DNA of 64,000 nucleotides from Marasmius tenuissimus (lineage: Eukaryota > Basidiomycota > Agaricomycetes > Agaricales > Marasmiaceae). How positions within the stretch are numbered: position 1 is the first letter of the stretch; each line of letters begins with the position of its first letter. The translations under genes and the position numbers were made by a program. Below the pieces are notes generated by a model, which saw only the letters and a program-made list of their open reading frames with translations, was not told the origin of the DNA and did no database searches. Below are positions 27,305 through 37,932 of the stretch, in pieces. The stretch covers positions 1 to 64,000 of the forward strand of contig JAQOTA010000009.1 of NCBI GenBank assembly GCA_029532415.1, read 5' to 3'.

Positions 27305-27849
27305 CAGTATTCGCCTTAAGGTCTTAATTAAGACCTCTCAGCAAGGTTAGGTCTTAATAGCTTAATCTGGCCTTAACTTAAATTGAAAATAAGGGCATGT
27401 TAAGACCTTAATATTTTAGAGTATCACTCACTTCTCAGAGCTGTCTCTCACCTTGACACTGATTGTCTCAATGCTAATCTCTTTAAACAACCCTCCTCAA
27501 CCTCTTCCATCACTGTAACCTGTTTACATATTCAAATTGGCGCCATGTATGGGCTACAGGTCCTCCCTGCCCCACCTGGTGAGCTCTTGAAAAGTAAATC
27601 ACCCCACACCCTCTGCCTCTGATCAAAAGCCCCACATTGCCTGTATAACACTCTAAGTACTGGTAGAGATGGTCTGGAGAGTTGAAAGTTGTAACTGCAC
27701 TGAAAAAACCACCAGAGGATGGTCACGTGCATGTATATGCTAAGTCTTAATTAAGACTTAACACCCGGATGAGATCAAGTTAGGCCTTAATTTCTTAAGC
27801 CATTAAGGCCTTAAACTTAATTAAGTCTTAAGTCTTAAGGCGAACACTG
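27305..27849. mobile_element. hAT-like MITE, 545 bp
   Basis: Ends CAGTATTCGCCTTAAG and CTTAAGGCGAACACTG are inverted and differ by one base. The element is flanked by a perfect 8-bp duplication CAATGGTT (27297-27304 and 27850-27857), as for hAT elements. Subterminal regions carry many CTTAA/TTAATTAAG motifs in both orientations, typical of transposase-binding repeats. There is no meaningful coding capacity. It is inserted in E2 just inside the left TIR. Confidence 0.85.
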
Positions 27850-28173
27850 CAATGGTTTAACGATTGTTTATGCTAGCAGTATGTACAGTGGTGGGGGGAG
27901 TGATTGTGGCAAAGTAGTGGAGGAGGAGTGATAGTAGTAAGTACATGTAGGTATTGATCAAGCCAGCGAGCAACAACCACAAAAGGTATAACCATTGAGT
28001 TGAAAGAGCGTAGATGGTAGGTAACAAGTTCCGAATTTGAGTTTACGAGAAGTCGGTCTATTCTAGACGCTTCCACTCAAATTTTTGGTAAGCAATCGTG
28101 CGCAACTCACCTGCCTTATATATCCAACAGACGACTTTAAGCACCGAAAATATGCGGATGGGAAACCAAAATC

Positions 28174-28728
28174 TTGCATAATCAGGTTGTGGGAATGTCC
28201 TTCCTAAAAAACTCAATTTTACTGGGTCCTTCTGGGTTCCTTGTGGTGGCCCACAAAACGGTTTTCCGGTTACCGGTTTACCCTAATTACCCCAAGCTTG
28301 TCTTTATATCCAATAATCCACGACTAACCAAAATAATATATTGCGCAGGCCTCACTAAGTTCCCATCTAACCCACCTTGTGTGGTCTTTCTATGGTTGTG
28401 GTTTCATGACTTTAGGAGACCAGGAGATGTTGGCCACCGGTGGGCTGTAAGTGCCCTCTTACGAAACCAGCCCGAAATCCTGTCGTGGATCTCTGTCAAA
28501 CTATGTAAACTCACACTGTTTGAGTGTTCATGCAAAATGATCTATAGCCTGTTCAGAACTGGGCTTCGGCGTGATGAATTATTGCACTCATCCTCCCGGA
28601 AGGACCCAGACCAACCCGGAAAATCTTACAATGACCCCCGAAGGATAGACTCATTACCACAGACGATTGAATATCTTTATTACATTGTCAAGGTCAAGGA
28701 AGTTCCCGACCTGGCCGAACAGAAGTGA
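28174..28728 (+). CDS. Hypothetical ORF inside E2 (184 aa)
   Basis: One uninterrupted frame that may be real or accidental. It contains GPSGFLVVAHKTVFRLPVY and an aromatic-rich middle (VFLWLWFHDFRRPGD). I recognise no domain. It is read opposite to the other E2 genes. Low confidence that it is expressed. Confidence 0.25.
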   Translation: MHNQVVGMSFLKNSILLGPSGFLVVAHKTVFRLPVYPNYPKLVFISNNPRLTKIIYCAGLTKFPSNPPCVVFLWLWFHDFRRPGDVGHRWAVSALLRNQPEILSWISVKLCKLTLFECSCKMIYSLFRTGLRRDELLHSSSRKDPDQPGKSYNDPRRIDSLPQTIEYLYYIVKVKEVPDLAEQK

Positions 28729-28827
28729 TGTCCTTAGAGATGATGGTACACTGGGGAGTGTTGGAAATATTTCTCTCGCTTCAGGACGCGCACATTAAGA
28801 ATGCCACCGGTGATACTTGTGATGACT

Positions 28828-28905
28828 GAATGAGTTGGTTCAGCGCGGTGCCTTGTGGCAAACTTGACCGTGGGTTGCTGGGTTTGATCCCCACAGCTTT
28901 ACCTT
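28828..28905 (+). other. tRNA-like segment, possible SINE relic
   Basis: GAGTTGGTTCAGCG resembles a pol III A box, and GGGTTTGATCCCC about 45 bp downstream resembles a B box. A full cloverleaf does not form by eye. It may be the head of a decayed tRNA-derived SINE. Confidence 0.2.
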
Positions 28906-29695
28906 CTTCCCCCTTGTCGTAGCCCAATTTTTTGATTCAACGCTACAGTGCCTTCTGACTTCGTTTCCTCTCGGGTGCATGGATCAAAGCCTACTGGCAT
29001 AATATAATCGTCGCCACGAGGCCACCATTTTCACAAGAAATACTATTTACTGATGACATAGCACTGCAAATACACCTTTAATGAGTGCTTGTTTAGAATA
29101 GAATAATGACGGGTCCAACGTACCGCATTGACTGTGTGCTTGAAAGGGATGTCTTTTGAGCCAGCTTTACATCCATCACACACACCATCGGCGTTTATCA
29201 CGTAGACTGTACAAATCCACCAGACAAATCAACTTGCCACCGAGCCCAACCTTCCAATATTCCCTCCATCTTGCTTTGCTCTGCTTTCGACCAGTTTTCG
29301 TATTTAGCCCTGACATTTCCTTCAGCAGGTACGATTGTTGCGAGTGGTGCGTCCTGAAGAAGGAACTCAGGAATCCTGGCTGTTCCTTTCATGTTGCTGA
29401 AATTTTTGTTTGGAAAGACCTGGCGTGCAACTCGCCAGAACCACACAAATGAGAGGCCGCCAAACTGTCGGGCTCTTGTGAGCTTGATCTAGTTCTTGAA
29501 CTGTGGTCCCTGCAGATGGACACAAGGCCGCAACATGCTATTACAATCAGGAGTCGTTAGTGCTTCCAAAGCCTCCTCAAGAACAGACACAACGACTGTT
29601 TTGTCCACCAGCCGAAAAATGTCTGCAATCGACAGCATCTATAGGTTCACATTAACCAATGGGTCAAAAAAGATGAACACGGTCCAATGTACCAT

Positions 29696-32396
29696 TGTAG
29701 CGCCTGCTATTAAAAAGCAGCTTCGGAGCCTTGTTTTTGTGTGATTTTAGCATAAAACAGATAAGAAATGACTAGGTAATACGAGTACTAGAGCAAGTCC
29801 CGAGCGGCTAGTAAAAGGCTCAGATCCTAGTATGAGGAGAGAGTAATGCCTCGGAGGCGCCTCTCCTTATCTCTGAAAACTGTAGGAGTCGTATAACTGA
29901 AGAGAGTTTCAATTCAGAGGCACGACTAGGACCTGTAGTCATATCAAGGGAATATCTCCAGTGGCTCGGAGGCATCTTACTAAGGATTAAAATAATCAGA
30001 CTTGACAAAGATGCGTACTAGTAGAGCTAAACAGAGGAAGTCACCACGGAAGCATGGATGGTTGGAAAGCGAGACTAAGTCGAGCCTCAGAAGCTTGGTA
30101 TGAGGTTAAGGCCTCACTTCGGAGGCATGATTGATTCAAGTATACTAAGTATACTACTGGTTATGCTAGTCATCCATATTGGCTAGAGCTACCTCGTCCC
30201 AACCGAAGTAATTATCTATGTCGGAGTCTTCAGGATAATAAGAGTCAATGAAGGTTTCATGATCTAGATAATTGGTATAGAATGGATCACATAAGATAGG
30301 ATTATAGAAAGAAAAGGATTGAGAGAGCCAATGACCCATGACAGGGGAGTACTTGAAGAACGAGAGCTTGGTATAATCAAGCTTCGGAGGCGCTGGGCAC
30401 TCAGCACAACTGACGACGGCGTCGATCCAAGCGTTGACGGCTCCAGGAGTGCGAGCAGTTTTGAAGTTGAGGAAACCAACTTGAGCAATGGACTCGGCGA
30501 CCATGTCGATGACGGACCTGGCATTGTGAGGAATGAAATGGTCGAAGGTGTCCTTGCAGAGATAGATTTTGTCCTGGATCATGTCGTAACAAATCACGTA
30601 GCCCCAGTAGATGGATCTGTGGCGACTGAGGAAGAAATGCTGGAAGATGATTCCGAGGATAGCTTCTCGTTCTGCGTCGGGTGGAATGGGTAGGATGATG
30701 CGGCGCTCCTTGATCTTATCAGAGTAGTCTTCTGGATACCACCAGAGATTATACAACTCTGAAGAGGAAGTCAGAAGGCCGCCTTGAAATCTAGAAAGTA
30801 GAAAGACTTACTATGGAGTAAGTTGCGGAAGTGGTCTTCAATATTATGCAAGCGTGCCACAGTGCGCTCAGGGGAAAAGTAAGCAAGGAATTGGGACAAC
30901 CTAGTACTTGCTTTTACTGACCTCTGGACTTGCCGCCGAAGTGGAAATTTTACTTTGGAAACTAGGAAATTAGCGCTTCGGAGGCGTGGATCTGAACCAG
31001 GCACTGGGCGCTAAACAATGATCGAGAAGTGATCAGAGGTCTTGCACCTTCGGTATACCTCCCTTGTACTTGTACATTGAGATGTTGACCGTACTAAGGG
31101 CATAGTTGGTGTTGGTAGCAAAACGCAGAGCTCAACTGCACTAGAAGGCAAGGGACTAAGAAAGAGAGGAATGGTGTACCGAAGAATCGAGTGGGAGTTT
31201 TAGCTGAACCATTGAACTATTACCTGGTATCCAAGGTACCAAGATTGGATATAGTGGGGTGACCATATGGATAGCAGGATGTCAGAACTATCCAAGCTAC
31301 AGAAAGGACATCAACCTGGCTATGGACGGCTGGGTAACTCAATGAATATAGGCATCTAGTAGCGCTTCAGAGGCAAGTACTTTGCTTCAGACAGAGGGAG
31401 TATATGCTTCAGAGGCAGACAGAACAGGATGACCTATGACGATTGAAGAGTCTAGAACCGGAGAATCAATGCTGCGGAGGCAAATAGGCAGAACGGAACC
31501 ACCGATAGGAGAGACCCGGAAGAAAAGAATGTTAGAGAATGTTCAAGGCTAATGATACTTCCAAAGCAAATTATTGGTTTTGACTTTGGGGTTCAAAAGC
31601 ATAGATTAAACACAAAACTCTCCCAGTATATTCCAAAGTAGGTAGTTTATGCCTCCGAGGCATGGTTTATTCGATATTTGTACAATTCAGTAGAATTAGA
31701 GCATCCTAGAGTATATAAGCAGTGGGGTTTTCATGAAGGATCCCCAAGCAATCCGTACGATTAGTATTCAGAGGATACAAAGCTATTCCACTTGTTGGGT
31801 AGTTAGTTGACTCGGGAGCACTTCTGGAGAGACATTAGAATGGAATAGAACTTTGTTTGCCCAAAACTAGAAAATCCATTGAACACTTGCTTGACCTTGA
31901 CTTTGCATTGTTTGTCTGCGACGCCGACTTGACTGGCTGAGCTATTGTTGAACTTCCAAAGCTAATTGGGCTGAGGATATTGTTCGCCGTTGACAGTTGG
32001 TCTTCGGTTATTGACAGACTTGATTGGAGTCTTATTGCTATTGTTTGAATTGATTGTCTTGTTGCCCCTCGCTGTTCGAGTGGTTCTGAAGCTAGTTGAA
32101 GCCTAAAAACGCACTTCCAAAGTACCAAACAAACTCTACACTCCCCGGAACCACCTATAAACCTCTCTTCCGAACCCCACTTCTGACCTCCGAACTGGTT
32201 TCAGAGGCGAAGCTACCTTAGTTGGATAGTTTCTTGAGTCAGATTTCCTTCAGCCTACTATTGCAGTCTGGCTAAGAGTGGAACCTACAATCAACGCTGA
32301 TCCCCGATTCCCGCACCCTTCAGCTACACTCTTGAGTGTTGGGAGGATTTGACCTACGAGTTAGATTTTATTATACACCGCGAGTGACGCTTTACA
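29696..32396. mobile_element. Element E3a: 2.7-kb TG...CA repeat with antisense ORF
   Basis: It matches 57601-60305 end to end (2701 vs 2705 bp), about 7% diverged in the ORF. It begins TGTAGCGCC and ends CTTTACA. Flanks CCAT and CCCT differ by one base, consistent with a decayed 4-bp target duplication. A TATATAAG at about 31713 followed by a short leader, plus TG/CA ends, suggests a solo LTR of a large retrotransposon. An independent small element is the alternative. It carries one 196-aa minus-strand ORF and many CTTCGGAGGC-type motifs. Confidence 0.75.
30166..30756 (-). CDS. E3a-encoded conserved 196-aa protein, unknown
   Basis: An intact frame starting MYNLWWYPEDYSDKIKER and ending WDEVALANMDD. 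The copy in E3b has the same length and about 18 substitutions. The middle holds a Cys-Pro pair (VVSCAECPAPPKLDY) and an aromatic-rich C-terminus with acidic tail. No known domain is recognised. About half of the nucleotide differences between the copies change the protein, fewer than expected for neutral drift, which hints at past constraint. A cluster of TATA-like and leader sequence lies on the opposite strand. Confidence 0.5.
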   Translation of the reverse strand: MYNLWWYPEDYSDKIKERRIILPIPPDAEREAILGIIFQHFFLSRHRSIYWGYVICYDMIQDKIYLCKDTFDHFIPHNARSVIDMVAESIAQVGFLNFKTARTPGAVNAWIDAVVSCAECPAPPKLDYTKLSFFKYSPVMGHWLSQSFSFYNPILCDPFYTNYLDHETFIDSYYPEDSDIDNYFGWDEVALANMDD

Positions 32397-32539
32397 CCCT
32401 TTTCACGACTTTTGACACATAACAAACCTGCTCAGGTGGCTGGTCTGAAGCTAATTCGACTTCAGAGAGCGACAGTTGAAGAGCGGTTGTTGGAACTACC
32501 TCCTCAGAGGTGTCAGTTTCTGTGTTACTGGGCATATCT

Positions 32540-34000
32540 TTACGAGCGAAGAACATCTTGATAGTGCCAGTTCCCTGTGCAACTTCTATTAACGAGTTGT
32601 TTAGGATATGCTGCCAGGACCGTTGTACTCACAGCAGGAGCCTTACATGGCTTGATGGCGGTAGAACAAACACACCAAACCTTGGTAATGCAAGGGCATG
32701 TCTTCTTGCATTTGACACTGGAAGTGGTCACGGTGATCGAGTTTTCATCACCCTCAAGTATCTGCTTATGCTCCTCTTGTGTCGTCTTCTTCCTTCAAGT
32801 CTTCTTTGGCACGGAAAATGTTGAATATGGATGTGCGGTGTCCTCGTAATACATAGTCTCGCCCACAGTGCTAGTTTCCTGTGAAGGATCAGTCGGCTCG
32901 ACTGATAGAGCCTTTTTGGACCCTTCTTCTTTTGCGCATTTTGAAGATTGTACAACATCGTCCAATTGTGCTGTTTCTTGAACCTGTTATCCGGAGTTCT
33001 GCGTTTCACCGAATGCTTGTTCTTGGGTGGTTGGACAAGGATCCTAAGTCAGGGCGCTGTCAGAACAAGCTCATCACAAACTAGAGAGATAACTCACGGG
33101 AGTGCAAGGAATGATTCCAACATTTGGACCTTTATGGATTTGACTTGATCATGACCAACAGAAGTCCATTCCTGTCCCATTGATACAGCTCTCATACCAA
33201 GCAAGACGAAGTACCCCCAAGACCAGTCATCCATCTGGCAGCGGAGACTATCTGGTGAACAGTGTTGGCAGTCAAACCCCCAGTCATTCCATTTCCGCAA
33301 GTCTGGCCTGCTGAGTTCACAGAGAATTCAATCAACTATATCCAGCAGTAGCTTTTTGTATCGAGCCATAAAACATCAGAGAAATTTTGATACATGTATC
33401 AACAACGGACTTACTGGTGAAGCCCAAGAAGTAGAAAACAGCTCCGGAATGCTGTCAAAAAAACCAATGGTCTTTGCACCCCAATCAATCCAAGTCAAAA
33501 CCCAATGATATGGCTGCTGGAATGAACATAGTGGTATGAGCCAGTGTGTTCTCGCAATGATCAAGTCCATCGACACATCCGGTACCTAAAAAAACCAGTG
33601 AATATCATGATAATTCAGAGAACGAGAACTTACAACTGAGTAAATATGCTGTCTGATTGTCCCATATCCAGCGCTGCCCTCTTTTACCTTCCCTTTGACG
33701 AGAGGGTCCAGTATTGATGGGAAAACACACCAGTCTGGCATCTCGCCCCTCTCTTTGGTTTCATGCTGAAGTGTTGCACCGTATGTGTCGATGACACTCG
33801 ATCCCAACTTCCTGTGATCGGCGAGGATGGACTCAAAATTGCAGCCATCCAGCTAGTGGTGGGCACAGTATTGGATGGTTCCATGAAATTCTCGAAGAAA
33901 AACCGTCCGCTGTTCTGGCGTCAACTTTTGGTTCCGCTTGTTAGAGGAGAAAAGGTAGTCAAGGGTATAAAAAGTACCATTCTATCCCATTCCTGCTCGT
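32540..34000 (-). pseudogene. Ulp1-type cysteine protease gene of E2, inactivated
   Basis: Spliced minus-strand segments follow the Ulp1/SENP (C48) layout: KLGSSVIDTYGATL (33760-33810), WLIPLCSFQQPYHWVLTWID with catalytic His, FFDSI with catalytic Asp (33376-33576), then CQMDDWSWGYFVLLGM (33094-33300). The nucleophile Cys of the WSCG box reads Trp at 33217-33219. A TAG stop interrupts the exon near 33853 (HH-stop-LDG). Downstream exons (32540-32960) are a Lys/Ser-rich tail. Ulp1-like genes ride on several eukaryotic DNA transposons, where their role is unclear. The remains fit a once functional cargo gene. Confidence 0.7.
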
Positions 34001-34635
34001 TGACCTCCATAGTGTAATTTTCACAGCTCTTGGGGAAGTAGAAGATGACAGTAAAACAGCGAGAAAAAAGACTTGAGGACCAGTCCGATGGATCCATCCA
34101 GGTCCACCTGACGAGAATCCCACTAGAAGCGTAATAGAAGCTCTGCCTGTGGCAGTTTGAAGGCAATCAACATTGGCAAGGGCATGAAGTACATATGTTT
34201 ATCCAAGAATTGAGGTGAAATGAACTCTCTTGCACTAAAATAATAGGCTCAGTGTAGCACCAAATGTGGGGAGAGACATCTGTGGGCGACATGGAGGTAG
34301 GAGGCAGACTGTGATCCCCAGTGCCCTGCCATGCTCAATTGTGACACCTGGGCTGGCGCCTTCGGCGCCATCATCTACATTATCTGGCAGTATTGGCTTC
34401 TTGCCGGCTTGGCCTCATTCATCTATGTTATTTGTGTACTGAGATTGGCCATTTTTCGGGCCCTCATCTACATTATCCCGGGACCGGCCCTAAGGGGAGC
34501 TTCCCGGAACCTTACTTCAATGTCTACATCCACACCCTCTCTCAAACTGAAGGGCCATCGAATTCGGACCCGCCGGCAAGCCGGCTGACCCTTAAGTGTA
34601 GTGTTCATGCGTGATCATCAAGAAATAATGGTTGC

Positions 34636-35690
34636 CTAAAATGTAAGCTCAGGAAGTGGGCCTGTGAAGACATTATAGACAACCAAGGGGTCATTCATGG
34701 CAATTGGTGAAGATGAACGTTGTTTGGATACCGAGACCATGGAATTGAACATAGCAGAGACCTCAATATCCTCCTGTTCGGTGTTGGTGTTGTTGCATGA
34801 CAGGGAATCAGGGGTTACAACCTTAGCGTCGTCGTGATCACATTGCTCAAAGTCATCTTCTGAGTCGCTAATGTACACTGGGGAGAAATCAATACCCAGT
34901 CAATCATAAGACAGACTAGCTTACCACAAGTTGTTCATTTCCAAAGGTTGGGTTTGACTGGCTTGACCTCTTCAACAACAGAGTCTGTATCATTGTACAC
35001 TGATTCAGATCCACCATCATTTTCAATCAGGCTACTGCCTTGGTCTGCCTCGCTTTCTGTGAAGTCATTGATCGTGTCCCGATCCTCATCATCACTTTTG
35101 GCTTTGTTGCGAGGCTGAGTCGATTGAGGAGGAAGAGTCCTTGATGGTCTGTTCCAAGAACAAGTGTCACCTTTGCCAATTTTAGACCTTGTGACTAGGA
35201 AAAATGATTTGATTATCAAGGTGCTGCTCAATGAAAAAGAATATGAGAGACTTACAAAGAAAGTGTGTGTGGGTGAGGGTTGAAAGCAGTCCTCCCTTGC
35301 TCCTATTCCGGGACAGCCGAGAAAGATTCTGTGCGAATGTTGTTGGAAGGTACTCGCAGGCACCAGCAGAAATGGCAAGACGACGACCCCTTGTGCTGAC
35401 CAGGGGGATCAGAGGGGGAAGGAAGCACTTGTGCTCAGTGTCCATTTCTTCATGAAAGTCCTTGTTAGGGACAGGTTTCACTGAGCGAAGGTGGCTGATA
35501 AGGCCAGGAAGTGATGAACAAAGAAAGTCCATAACGTCTTCAGCCTCCATGTCCAGTGGCAAACGCCAAGGCCCTTCTCAAACGTCACACTCTGCTGCAC
35601 AACCATGGTGTAGGGCTTGATCAAATTCAGCAGGAGAGGGAACCGGCTTGGTGGTGCACAAGGAGGACTTGAAAATAAAGTCCCATTCAC
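34636..35690 (-). pseudogene. E2 copy of the E1 gene, 3' part only
   Basis: Segments match the C-terminal exons of the E1 gene: PWRLPLDMEAEDVMDFLCSS against LPLDLKADDVLNFLSPFL, HKCFLPPLIPLV against HQHFLPQLIPLV, LAISAGACEYLP against LEISAGALEYPQ, and EQEDIEVSAMFNSMVSVS against EQEDIKVSAMFHSMASVS. The N-terminal exons are not found upstream; the region beyond 35710 is occupied by an inverted-repeat unit. Probably truncated. Confidence 0.6.
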
Positions 35691-35709
35691 CATTCTAGTT
35701 TGAATCACA

Positions 35710-36824
35710 CATCAGCAATTTAACATCAGTATGGCTGTATGAAGCATATGGGGCCCATGCTCCCATACACCTCCATACAGTCCATAGTTATTATCTAGAA
35801 TTTTTCGAGATTTCTTTTCATAGTCTCTTTTGTATGGACACTTTGGGTGTATGGAAGTATGGGAGTGTATATGACTTATTGCTCACCTGCTCGTTGGACC
35901 GGCTCATAATAGACTTGCCTTCACTGACAGGTTTCATTAAAGTCCTTGACTTAAGCTATCTATTTGATTTATACATGTAGAGCAAAACTGTACTATTGTA
36001 GTGCAGGCAGACTTCGCACTTGTTGTCTTCCAAAATTTGATTGTGTTACTTGAAGTGACCCCATGAGAAACTGTGCAGTTTCTCGGGAAATCCCGAGTGG
36101 CTTACCATCACGCAACACATTTACTCGGCCACCTGTTTCTGAGCCGCTCTAGTGTTTTTTTCAACTTCCCTGCCCCCACTGTTGGCTCAAATCATGCCTC
36201 ATGTTTAACAATGAGGTACGTACTTTATGAATCTCTTCTTTCTTCTTTGGCTGAGATGATCTCAAAGGTCTATAACATCAATAGCGGAGGATGGATTTTT
36301 GCCAAGTCGGAGTCTTTTTTTACCAGCCAACGTACGCCGCTATGCGATAGTCACATTCAATACTCGACACTGATTATTCTCACTACAAAGGCCTTGGAAG
36401 ACTTCAACATCACAATGATAAATCCGGAGAAGGTGTTCAGTAGGGCTTCAACATGTCATGGGACTCTGGTTGGGGAGAATATGCATCGGGATACGCCAGG
36501 TGATATACTAGAAGCATATTATTTTCCTGTATTGTACTGTCGAGTCAAGTATAGTTGAATGTTATGCAATTTGTTATTATCCTTCAAATGGCGTGACTGG
36601 ATAATCACCATTGTACTAGAGGGTGTATAGGAACATATGGGGGGTATGGAGAAAAACTGACCGTGCAATGAAATTCTACATACATAGTGTATGGGATGTA
36701 TGGAAATTATGCAAAACCGCATTTTCCATACTTCATAGAAATCAAGGGCCGGGTATGGGAGTGTATGGGCCAATACGTTTCCATACACTCCCATACACAT
36801 CATACAAGTGTGAAATTGCTGATG
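35710..36824. repeat. Degenerate inverted-repeat unit with GTATGG motifs
   Basis: CATCAGCAATTT at 35710-35721 faces AAATTGCTGATG at 36813-36824. Both ends continue with GTATGGGAGTGTATGG-type motifs and a GGCCCA block in matching order. It looks like an old non-autonomous TIR element of about 1.1 kb. No clear target duplication was found. Confidence 0.45.
36073..36558 (+). CDS. Hypothetical ORF inside the inverted-repeat unit (161 aa)
   Basis: Open frame with no recognisable domain (contains MISKVYNINSGGWIFAKSE). The second half, with MINPEKVFSRASTCHGTLVG, reads like real protein and might be a piece of hAT transposase near the dimerisation region, but this is weak. Probably a relic. Confidence 0.25.
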   Translation: MQFLGKSRVAYHHATHLLGHLFLSRSSVFFNFPAPTVGSNHASCLTMRYVLYESLLSSLAEMISKVYNINSGGWIFAKSESFFTSQRTPLCDSHIQYSTLIILTTKALEDFNITMINPEKVFSRASTCHGTLVGENMHRDTPGDILEAYYFPVLYCRVKYS

Positions 36825-37214
36825 CAGCTCAGTCAGAATTTATAGATATGTCGAATCATAGTGAAGAATGAACCTTAGCCTTGCTTCTTGAACACCTGTC
36901 TATGAACACAAAAACCTTCCCAAACTCGAAGAATTCAGGAACCTATAATATAGTCAATACATTGATTGCTGAAATATATAGAAAGCTGAGTACCAAACAA
37001 GTTGTACCCACCTCACGAGCCTTGCCTTTAATCTTTGAGTTTGATGCTGATAAGGGACCAGGGCTACTAGATGCTACTGACTGTTGACCACATTGGCCAG
37101 GTTGATATCCACGATTGCTCTCTATGTCAGCACACTCATTGGTGTAGATGAAGTGGCATTGGCCATGGCAATGATCCTTCCAACTGTGCTCAAGGAGAAT
37201 TTTTGGAACTGGGT

Positions 37215-37594
37215 GCTATTTGTGATAGTCAGAGACTTTTGTTGCTGTAGGTCAGTCAATTCTGCTCAGAAGTGTTAGAAAATCGTTGTGAATACTTTTA
37301 TACATCATATTTCGATGTTCTGATACATAGCTTAGCTTAGTAAACTATGCCTGAGGTGTGAGGGACAACTAAAGATGTGGGATACGTGTGGGAACTAGCC
37401 TAGGCGCCTGTAAGCGCGTGTGTGAAATTCCGCGGGCAAACCTAATTGCGCGCGCGGAAATTTTAGCAGCTGCGTGAAAAACCTGGAATATGTGTGGGAA
37501 AGATAGATCACGTGCGGAAAAGTTATAATATGGGGGGGACATCCAATTTAGGTCGAGGGGGGCAATTTATTTTTTTCCCATTGTAACACTCATA
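37215..37594 (-). repeat. E2 right terminal inverted repeat
   Basis: Inverted partner of 21857-21872 plus 26760-27122. It ends AACACTCATA at 37594, followed by the CTCACC duplication (37595-37600). Confidence 0.82.
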
Positions 37595-37932
37595 CTCACC
37601 AGCTTTACTCACTCCGGACATCATTGGTAGCTTCCCCCGCCCCCCGACTTCAGACCACATCTTCACGGTAGCCCATTCAAAACATGTCCACCTGAGGGCC
37701 AAAGCCATATCCGCAGTGGAAGAAATATCTTGCTTCTACTAAAGAAGAAAGGGAATTAATGTCGCGCTGGTAGTGGGAGGAGAGCAAGTTGAAGAGGAGA
37801 TGAACATTTTGTTTGGATTCCGTAGTTCGACTCCCAAGACGCAGGTGCCTAAAACGGTCCGAAAATGCCGCTGAAGCTGATGGTGATTGCTGATTACGCA
37901 ATGGATCTTTGGCTTTGCCTTCGCCTTCAAGA

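Larger units (their letters stand above)
21857..37594. mobile_element. Element E2: large terminal-inverted-repeat transposon, nested
   Basis: Left end TATGAGTGTTAAAATG at 21857; right end AACACTCATA at 37594 is its inverted complement. It is flanked by a perfect 6-bp duplication CTCACC (21851-21856 and 37595-37600). The TIRs are about 375 bp: 21857-21872 continues at 26760-27122, because E1 is inserted 16 bp in; the right TIR is about 37215-37594. Removing E1 and its duplication leaves about 10.85 kb. Inside lie a hAT-like MITE, the E3a repeat, a broken Ulp1-like gene, the 3' part of a gene shared with E1, and a degenerate inverted-repeat unit. Superfamily not assigned: the 6-bp duplication and TATGAGTGT ends do not match CACTA, hAT, Mutator or Tc1. 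Confidence 0.85.

Noticed and set aside
28828..28905. A functional tRNA gene
   Set aside because: A- and B-box-like motifs are present, but no cloverleaf with paired acceptor stem can be drawn.
29696..32396. E3 as a Helitron
   Set aside because: It lacks a TC start, a CTRR end and a 3' hairpin, and the E3b copy has a target duplication, which Helitrons do not make.
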